A stretch of 26,648 nucleotides of DNA, from contig DOQG01000007.1 in the NCBI GenBank assembly GCA_003512525.1, positions 39,721-66,368 on the forward strand, in the 5' to 3' direction. Of the stretch, positions 22,517-26,648 are shown in pieces. The translations under genes were made by a program, and so were the position numbers. The DNA is from Oscillospiraceae bacterium (GTDB lineage Bacteria; Bacillota; Clostridia; Oscillospirales; Ruminococcaceae). Position 1 is the stretch's first letter. Every line of letters begins with the position of its first letter. The notes beneath the pieces are model-generated. The model saw nothing but the letters and a program-made list of their open reading frames with translations, was not told where the DNA came from and made no database searches.

Positions 22517-24043
22517 ATGGAATTACAACAGATAATTATGCTGATAACAATTGCCGTTTATCTTATTATGATGGTAGTTGTCGGCGTGATATGTGCAAAG
22601 AAGACGGATAATGTAGGCGATTTTTATCTCGGAGGAAGAAAGCTCGGTCCGTTTGTTACGGCGATGAGTGCGGAGGCTTCGGATATGAGCGGCTGGCTTT
22701 TGATGGGTCTGCCCGGTGTTGCTTATGCGACCGGTATTGCCGATGCTACTTGGACAGGCATTGGACTTGCGATAGGCACATATCTTAACTGGCTTATCGT
22801 GTCAAAAAGAATAAGAAAGTATTCTCATGTGTGCAATTCGATAACCATACCCGATTTCTTCTCAAACAGATTCAGGGATAATAAAAAGATACTTACTCTT
22901 ATTTCTGCACTTATAATAATAGTGTTCTTCATACCTTATACGGGTTCGGGCTTCTCAGCCTGCGGAAAGCTGTTCAACAGCCTTTTCGGAGCAGATTATC
23001 ACATTGCTATGATAATAAGTGCAGTCGTAATCATCGCATATACTACCATAGGTGGATTTTTAGCCGCAAGTACTACTGACTTTATACAGAGCATCATTAT
23101 GTCGGTTGCTCTTATTATAGTTGTTGTGTTCGGCATTTCTTCCGTTGGTGGCGTTGTTGAGGTAATGAATCACGCAAATTCTATGCCGGGTTATTTCTCT
23201 CTGACACATACATTTGATGTTCTCAAACAGCAGACGGGTGATTACGGACCGCTTACTATTGTTTCTACCCTTGCGTGGGGTCTGGGATATTTCGGTATGC
23301 CCCATGTTCTGCTGAGATTTATGGCTATAAATGACAGCAAGAAGCTTAAGATTTCAAGACGCGTTGCTACTGTATGGGTAGTAATTTCGCTTGCGGTTGC
23401 AATATTCATCGGTGTTGTAGGTCTTGCTATGACTAAGAATAATGTTATCGATCCACTTGCAGACCCCGAAACTATAATAGTTGTAATAGCAAATCTTCTT
23501 GCTAAGGCAGGACCTCTTGCGGCGATCGTCGGTGGTCTTATTATAGCGGGTATACTTGCTTCTACTATGTCAACGGCAGATTCACAGCTCCTGGCGGCAT
23601 CTTCTGCAGTATCCGAAAATTTGTTCAATCAGGTATTCAAGATAAAGACAAGCGAAAAAACAGCAATGCTTATCGCAAGAATTACGGTCGTTGTGATAGC
23701 TATCATCGGTATTGTGATCGCATGGGATCCGAACAGCTCCGTATTCCAGATAGTTTCGTTCGCGTGGGCAGGTTTCGGCGCAGCTTTCGGTCCTGTTGTA
23801 CTGACGGCTCTGTTCTGGAAGAGAACGACAAAATGGGGCGCATTTGCAGGTATATTTGCAGGCGGCGCTATGGTATTTATATGGAAGTTCCTCGTTCGTC
23901 CTCTCGGCGGATTATTCAATATATATGAGCTTCTCCCCGCATTTATTGTAGCGCTTATCGCTATAGTTGTCGTATCACTTATTGATAAGAAGCCATCGCA
24001 GGAAATCATCGATGAATTTGAGTCGGTCGATGCGGTTGAATAA
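22517..24043 (+). CDS. putP: Sodium:solute symporter, PutP (sodium/proline) type
   Basis: This 508-aa member of the SSS family imports a solute, most likely proline, with sodium. It has about 13 membrane helices. Characteristic segments are DFYLGGRKLGPFVTAMSAEA (about 36-55), ASDMSGWLLMGLPG, FIPYTGSGFSACGKLF, and STMSTADSQLLAASSAVSENL in the helix 8-9 region, all matching PutP. AAGGG at 22503-22507 lies 9 nt before the ATG at 22517. An in-frame ATG at 22475 is too near the transcript start and has no ribosome site. Substrate choice within SSS cannot be proved from sequence, but similarity to PutP is strong over the full length. Confidence 0.9.
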   Translation: MELQQIIMLITIAVYLIMMVVVGVICAKKTDNVGDFYLGGRKLGPFVTAMSAEASDMSGWLLMGLPGVAYATGIADATWTGIGLAIGTYLNWLIVSKRIRKYSHVCNSITIPDFFSNRFRDNKKILTLISALIIIVFFIPYTGSGFSACGKLFNSLFGADYHIAMIISAVVIIAYTTIGGFLAASTTDFIQSIIMSVALIIVVVFGISSVGGVVEVMNHANSMPGYFSLTHTFDVLKQQTGDYGPLTIVSTLAWGLGYFGMPHVLLRFMAINDSKKLKISRRVATVWVVISLAVAIFIGVVGLAMTKNNVIDPLADPETIIVVIANLLAKAGPLAAIVGGLIIAGILASTMSTADSQLLAASSAVSENLFNQVFKIKTSEKTAMLIARITVVVIAIIGIVIAWDPNSSVFQIVSFAWAGFGAAFGPVVLTALFWKRTTKWGAFAGIFAGGAMVFIWKFLVRPLGGLFNIYELLPAFIVALIAIVVVSLIDKKPSQEIIDEFESVDAVE

Positions 24044-24054
24044 TATCATATAAT

Positions 24055-24172
24055 ATAATAACAGTCGTAGCTTTGTGATATAACCCCCCTTTTTATCGTA
24101 GTTTCGGATTTTTGCTTTTTCGAGTGCCTGCTCTAAGGAGATCGTATCTGATGTCGCGGCTGTTATTATTAT
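24055..24172. repeat. Segment bounded by short inverted repeats after putP
   Basis: AATAACAGTCG (about 24057-24067) is mirrored by CGGCTGTTATT (about 24158-24169), giving about 12 pairs including G-U around an 85-90 nt interior. The interior has a C-run and several T-runs but no clear gene. A minus-strand frame here runs into putP antisense. It could be a MITE-like relic or a folded 3' UTR. Confidence 0.35.
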
Positions 24173-24187
24173 AATAATTTCAGTCAT

Positions 24188-24210
24188 AAAATCCGCCAAC
24201 GGCGGATTTT
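24188..24210. terminator. Perfect hairpin, probable bidirectional terminator after putP
   Basis: AAAATCCGCC (24188-24197) and GGCGGATTTT (24201-24210) form a perfect 10-bp stem over a 3-nt loop, with A-run and T-run flanks. It lies 145 nt past the putP stop and immediately before the decayed CW_7 sequence. Confidence 0.75.
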
Positions 24211-24469
24211 GCTGTTTCTTGCACAGCTTGCTGACGAGGTTCTTTCCGACAAGTGGGATAACGGTGCAGAGCGCGAAAGACTGTTCGTCACCGCAGGATA
24301 TGACTGCAATGCGGTTCAGAAAAGAGTCAATGAAAAGCCGTATAAGAAAACCGTTGATGAGATCGCAGTTGGCGTATGGGTAACGGAGCTGAACGCAAGG
24401 AAAGGTAGACGGAAGCCGGGTATGATTACTCGGAGGTGTAGCAAAGAGTTAATCAGCTTATTACATTAG
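24209..24469 (+). pseudogene. Decayed 3' end of a cell-wall lytic enzyme gene (Cpl-7/CW_7 repeats)
   Basis: The frame from 24209 contains a complete-looking CW_7 (Cpl-7 lysozyme) repeat: LADEVLSDKWDNGAERERL, then FVTAGYDCNAVQKRVN. A second repeat begins with KTVDEIAVGVW. After the GGG at 24378-24380 a single-base deletion shifts the frame. In the shifted frame the repeat resumes as GNGAERKER, stop, TEAGYDYSEV, stop, QRVNQL, with TAG codons at 24406 and 24439. So one frameshift and two nonsense changes have accumulated. CW_7 repeats normally sit at the C-terminus of muramidases or amidases, many from phages, and bind muropeptides. The catalytic domain is missing, and no start codon or ribosome site is present. 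Confidence 0.75.
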
Positions 24470-24475
24470 AAATGT

Positions 24476-24515
24476 GCCGTGAGCATTTGGATTATTCCGA
24501 ATGCCCACGGCTTTT
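24476..24515 (+). terminator. Strong intrinsic terminator after the CW_7 remnant
   Basis: GCCGTG (24476-24481) pairs with CACGGC (24506-24511), continued inside by GCATTTGGA/TCCGAATGC with one mismatch and a 4-nt loop, then TTTT. It is placed exactly where the terminator of the ancestral enzyme gene would be. Confidence 0.85.
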
Positions 24516-24607
24516 CAATAAGTAATTTGTTTTAAAAACAGATGAACTGATAATTTCAACGCCACTTATTGATAAATTACTCTTGTAATTTATTAGAATT
24601 AGTGGTA

Positions 24608-24616
24608 TGATATAAT
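24608..24616 (+). promoter_or_regulatory. Extended -10 promoter ahead of the lipoprotein genes
   Basis: TGATATAAT (24608-24616) is an extended -10 element (TGn-TATAAT). No good -35 stands at 17 nt, as expected for this class. It is the only promoter-like site seen before the three lipoprotein genes, about 195 nt upstream of the first. Confidence 0.55.
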
Positions 24617-24644
24617 AAAAATTAACTGGATTTGTCTGCTATAT

Positions 24645-24827
24645 ATGATCGGTGGCTGTCATCAAAATTTGGTTTGGATTGAGAAGATACTGCTGCTGAT
24701 TGCCGGTGTTGATTTTTCGGAAAATTCTCAAATGCTCATAGATTTAAAAGAAGAGTTTGAAGGAAAAAATGAAGCTCAATATCTGATTTTTGATATGGAG
24801 GTAAATATGTTATGGATAGCTTGGTAA
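24645..24827 (+). CDS. Possible upstream ORF or remnant overlapping the first lipoprotein gene
   Basis: This 60-codon frame ends 16 nt inside the first lipoprotein gene, in another frame. Its last codons (EAQYLIFDME ... LWIAW, stop) are preserved in the duplicated leader before the second lipoprotein gene, where the start has been lost. No ribosome site precedes the ATG at 24645. It may be the truncated 3' end of a gene that once preceded the lipoprotein gene and was translationally coupled to it, or a leader ORF. I recognise no family. Confidence 0.25.
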   Translation: MIGGCHQNLVWIEKILLLIAGVDFSENSQMLIDLKEEFEGKNEAQYLIFDMEVNMLWIAW

Positions 24828-24828
24828 A
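24760..24828 (+). repeat. Leader direct repeat, copy 1
   Basis: This 69-nt stretch covers the leader and the first codons (MDSLVK) of lipoprotein gene 1. It recurs at 25350-25418, exactly 590 nt downstream, with 66 of 69 positions identical. It includes the ribosome site TGGAGG. Confidence 0.92.
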
Positions 24829-25312
24829 GAAGGCGTATATTTTCATCTCTATTATAATACTTTCGCTGGTTGTTTTAACAGGTTGTCCCCTAAGGATAAG
24901 CGCACGAGAAGAAGCAGAGGACATTGTTGCCACTGTAATCGAGTATATCAATAAAGGGGATTCTGAAGGACTAATCGCATTGTTCTGTGAAGAGGTTAAA
25001 GAAAACTATGAATTAACTGCTGATGTTGATATACTGTTTAATATGTTTGACGGCGAAATAACATCTTATGAAGTTTCTGCCGTAGCATCAGGCGAAAAAT
25101 CAGAACTTTTCGGAGAAAGTTATTATTGCATAAGAGCAATTGTCGAAGCATACGTTGATGACAAGGAATACAGAATAGAAGTCAGCAAAACGATATACGA
25201 CAATCAAGATCCGCAACGTGTTGGGATTACTACTGTTATGGCAATGGATGAAAATGTAAAGGAAATGTTCTTTGTCGGCGAAGTTAATGTATTTACTTAC
25301 GGACGAAGATAA
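24812..25312 (+). CDS. DUF5104-like lipoprotein 1
   Basis: This 166-aa lipoprotein has a signal peptide (1-24) ending in the lipobox LTGC. The mature part begins helical (IVATVIEYINKGDSEGLIAL) and continues with FCEEVKENYEL, then LFNMFDGEITSYEV. This is the pattern I associate with DUF5104 lipoproteins of Clostridia: a short helical unit, an LFC/LF motif, then F-D-G-x-(I/V)-x-S-Y and a beta-rich C-terminus, probably an NTF2-like fold. The function is unknown. TGGAGG (24796-24801) lies 10 nt before the ATG. An ATG at 24807 opens only a 6-codon frame. It is the first of three divergent paralogues and is followed by a fragment of another. Confidence 0.75.
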   Translation: MDSLVKKAYIFISIIILSLVVLTGCPLRISAREEAEDIVATVIEYINKGDSEGLIALFCEEVKENYELTADVDILFNMFDGEITSYEVSAVASGEKSELFGESYYCIRAIVEAYVDDKEYRIEVSKTIYDNQDPQRVGITTVMAMDENVKEMFFVGEVNVFTYGRR

Positions 25313-25355
25313 AATATACAGTATACGATACTATTCGTATTTAATAAATAAGGAA
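25311..25355 (+). pseudogene. 15-codon fragment of a further DUF5104-like paralogue
   Basis: Starting one nt after the first base of gene 1's TAA, the next frame reads KIYSIRYYSYLINKE. Lipoprotein 3 contains KTYCIKYYSYLINVE at 26281-26325. Over 45 nt, 37 positions match, including a run of 22 identical bases (25328-25349 and 26298-26319). This is a leftover of the C-terminal coding region of a paralogue, now between genes 1 and 2 and directly abutting the second leader copy. Confidence 0.7.
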
Positions 25356-25418
25356 AAATTGAAGCTCAATATCTGATTTTTGATATGGAGGAAAATACGT
25401 TATGGATAGCTTGGTAAA
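25350..25418 (+). repeat. Leader direct repeat, copy 2
   Basis: This is the second copy of the 69-nt leader and start-codon segment. Differences from copy 1 are three single bases, one of which turns the minor upstream ATG into ACG, leaving only the lipoprotein start. Confidence 0.92.
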
Positions 25419-25902
25419 AATAATGGGTTCTTTTTTTGCGTTAAGCTTAATTATGATTTTGTCATCTTGTATTGTAAATGAACATATTGATGAAGGCAAC
25501 ATTAAAGAAAATGCAGTCCGAATGATGGAATGTATTGTCAATAAAGATTCTGAAAAATTGTTCGATTTTTATAACAAAGATATGAAGGAAAATTATCAAG
25601 ATAGCTCTTTGGACGAAATAAGACAGCTTTTTGAATATATCGATGGTGCAATTACTTCATATAGCTATGAAGGTAAAGGAGGAGGGGAAGAAGCTAAAAA
25701 CAATGGTATAATTTACTATTACAGCTGCCATCCGGAATTTGATTTCACCACCGAAACCGGGCAAGAATATACGATTTCGTTTTCGTATAAGTATATATGG
25801 AATGAACATCCTGAGTATGAGGGGATCAATATGATCCAAATATGCAAAGACGGAGATTGGGGTGAAAAACTGATAATTGGCAGAAATCATTACAAAGAAT
25901 AA
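25402..25902 (+). CDS. DUF5104-like lipoprotein 2
   Basis: This 166-aa lipoprotein begins with the same MDSLVK as gene 1 but diverges immediately after it. The lipobox is LSSC (about residue 23). The core MMECIVNKDSEKLFDFYNKD, then KENY, then LFEYIDGAITSYSYEGKGGG repeats the DUF5104-like layout, and the C-terminal half is rich in aromatic residues. TATGGAGG lies 11-12 nt upstream. The gap to gene 3 is only a few nt to 27 nt depending on the start, so they are co-transcribed. Codon use is markedly AT-rich compared with der or pgi. Confidence 0.75.
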   Translation: MDSLVKIMGSFFALSLIMILSSCIVNEHIDEGNIKENAVRMMECIVNKDSEKLFDFYNKDMKENYQDSSLDEIRQLFEYIDGAITSYSYEGKGGGEEAKNNGIIYYYSCHPEFDFTTETGQEYTISFSYKYIWNEHPEYEGINMIQICKDGDWGEKLIIGRNHYKE

Positions 25903-25929
25903 AGACACTTATTGTGGAAAGTGTGGTGG

Positions 25930-26421
25930 TTGATTATCAAGAAATTGATATTGTTTCTTACGCTGAGTAGTGTTCTGTTATTTTGCTCGGGCTGTAAAAT
26001 TGAACGAATAGATATTAACTCAGAAACAAAAAATCAATGCAAACAAATTTTAGATTACTTAAGCAGCAATGACTCTGAAGGCTTGAAAGATTTGTTTTGC
26101 AAAACTGTATCTTCAGAATCCGACTTTGACAATCAACTGTCTGAAGCATTGGAGCTTTTTGACGGTAGTGTCGTATCATACGATATTCGTTCAACCGGAG
26201 CAAATGAACGAATCGTAGACGGAAAGCAGTCAGAAATTCATATATCACCGCATATCTGTGATATTAAAACTGACAAAGATAAAACTTACTGTATAAAATA
26301 CTATTCGTATTTAATAAATGTTGAAGAGCCTGATTTTCAGGGACTTTCTGAGTTATCTATCGAATGTGAAGACGGTCAGATATTTGTACTGGGAAATTAT
26401 GAGACAGGTCACAATTTGTGA
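25930..26421 (+). CDS. DUF5104-like lipoprotein 3
   Basis: This is the third tandem paralogue, with no ATG start. A TTG at 25930 gives MIIKKLILFLTLSSVLLFCSGC, a well-formed lipoprotein signal with lipobox CSGC, and GGAAAG (25916-25921) lies 8 nt upstream. An earlier TTG at 25912 is possible but has no ribosome site. The mature core (ILDYLSSNDSEGLKDLFCKT ... LELFDGSVVSYDI) is the clearest match to the DUF5104 pattern of the three. The mature part is acidic. Its C-terminal coding segment is the one echoed by the fragment after gene 1. Confidence 0.72.
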   Translation: MIIKKLILFLTLSSVLLFCSGCKIERIDINSETKNQCKQILDYLSSNDSEGLKDLFCKTVSSESDFDNQLSEALELFDGSVVSYDIRSTGANERIVDGKQSEIHISPHICDIKTDKDKTYCIKYYSYLINVEEPDFQGLSELSIECEDGQIFVLGNYETGHNL

Positions 26422-26551
26422 AACAACAGCACATTTTATGCAGTATTTAGCTGTTCTTGCGGCAAATAAGAATGTTCCAACAGTTCTAACTGATGTTGCC
26501 CAACGATATAAAAGCACGAAGCGGGCATGCCGTATTTCTACGACTTGTCAC

Positions 26552-26648
26552 TGGTGCAGGTGACGGGACTTGAACCCACACGACTATGCGTCAGCTAGCA
26601 CTTGAAGCTAGCGCTGTCTGCCCTCGGAACAAGTTCCGCTACCGTGAA
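26552..26648 (-). tRNA. tRNA-Leu(CAA)-like, with an aberrant or cut 5' half
   Basis: On the minus strand the 3' two thirds are convincing. CCA is encoded at 26554-26552 and the acceptor 3' strand is CACCTGC. The T-arm is GTGGG/CCCGT with loop TTCAAGT. A long variable arm (GAC-GCATA-GTC) marks a class II tRNA. The anticodon stem is CTAGC/GCTAG with loop TTCAAGT, anticodon CAA (26604-26602). The 5' part does not fit: the bases where GCAGGTG is required (26642-26648) read TTCACGG, and the D-loop is about ten nt too long and holds its own GGAAC-TT-GTTCC hairpin. It is either a tRNA fragment such as an att scar, a pseudogene, or a tRNA misread at the window edge. Confidence 0.55.

Noticed and set aside
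23975..24199. 74-codon minus-strand frame running from the putP terminator into the putP 3' end
   Set aside because: It begins inside the terminator stem, overlaps putP antisense by 69 nt, has no convincing ribosome site, and encodes a low-complexity Ile/Leu-rich sequence.
24583..24616. TTGTAA and TATAAT as a standard promoter for the lipoprotein genes
   Set aside because: The spacer would be 22 nt, too long. The extended -10 (TGATATAAT) alone is the better reading.
26318..26563. 81-codon plus-strand frame after and inside lipoprotein 3
   Set aside because: It starts within lipoprotein 3 in another frame and ends inside the tRNA-Leu-like sequence. No ribosome site or family similarity was seen.

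Overview
The window looks like a chromosomal segment of a low-to-mid GC Gram-positive anaerobe, most likely a Clostridia member of the Ruminococcus/Oscillospiraceae type (inference). The signs are strong AAGGAGG-type ribosome sites, consensus sigma-A promoters with 17-nt spacers, lipoproteins with Gram-positive signal peptides, a zinc-ribbon L32, a 445-residue glucose-6-phosphate isomerase, and the order DUF512 radical-SAM protein, der, plsY, gpsA. There is no rRNA, CRISPR array, intact transposase or recognisable defence locus.

Layout. Positions 1-3326 hold the 3'-truncated edge of a tRNA-Arg(CCU) gene and a MacB-like efflux set split over two strands: the ATPase (minus), preceded by an overlapping small Cys-rich ORF, faces the adaptor and permease (plus). 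Positions 3355-5458 hold an autoregulated-looking TetR gene with two operator dyads in its promoter, a Cys-rich KTR protein, a small membrane protein and a flavodoxin-like oxidoreductase. Positions 5582-10337 are minus-strand: an XRE-HTH/methyltransferase fusion, a two-permease plus ATPase ABC operon with a striking 18-bp dyad at its promoter, and a CmpB-family membrane protein. From 10482 to 14025 come housekeeping genes on the plus strand: a DacA/DacF-type D,D-carboxypeptidase, pgi, a small P-loop protein and rpmF. A YfhO-family membrane protein follows (14118-16445).

Positions 16534-22106 look like one operon for core envelope and ribosome functions: a DUF512 PDZ/radical-SAM protein, an uncharacterised lipoprotein, der, plsY and gpsA. 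PlsY and GpsA are consecutive in glycerolipid synthesis: GpsA makes glycerol-3-phosphate and PlsY acylates it. A small membrane ORF converges on gpsA, a 40-nt GC-rich hairpin follows, and then a PutP-type sodium/solute symporter.

The last 2.6 kb (24044-26648) is different. It is AT-rich, and it holds hairpins, a decayed Cpl-7 (CW_7) cell-wall-binding repeat, three tandem divergent DUF5104-like lipoproteins, a 69-nt duplicated leader, a 15-codon fragment of a further paralogue, and a tRNA-Leu(CAA)-like sequence whose 5' half does not fold. It reads as a rearranged accessory region and is the most interesting part of the window. No clearly new multi-gene system can be claimed. The best candidate for novelty is the DUF5104 lipoprotein array with its conserved leader.
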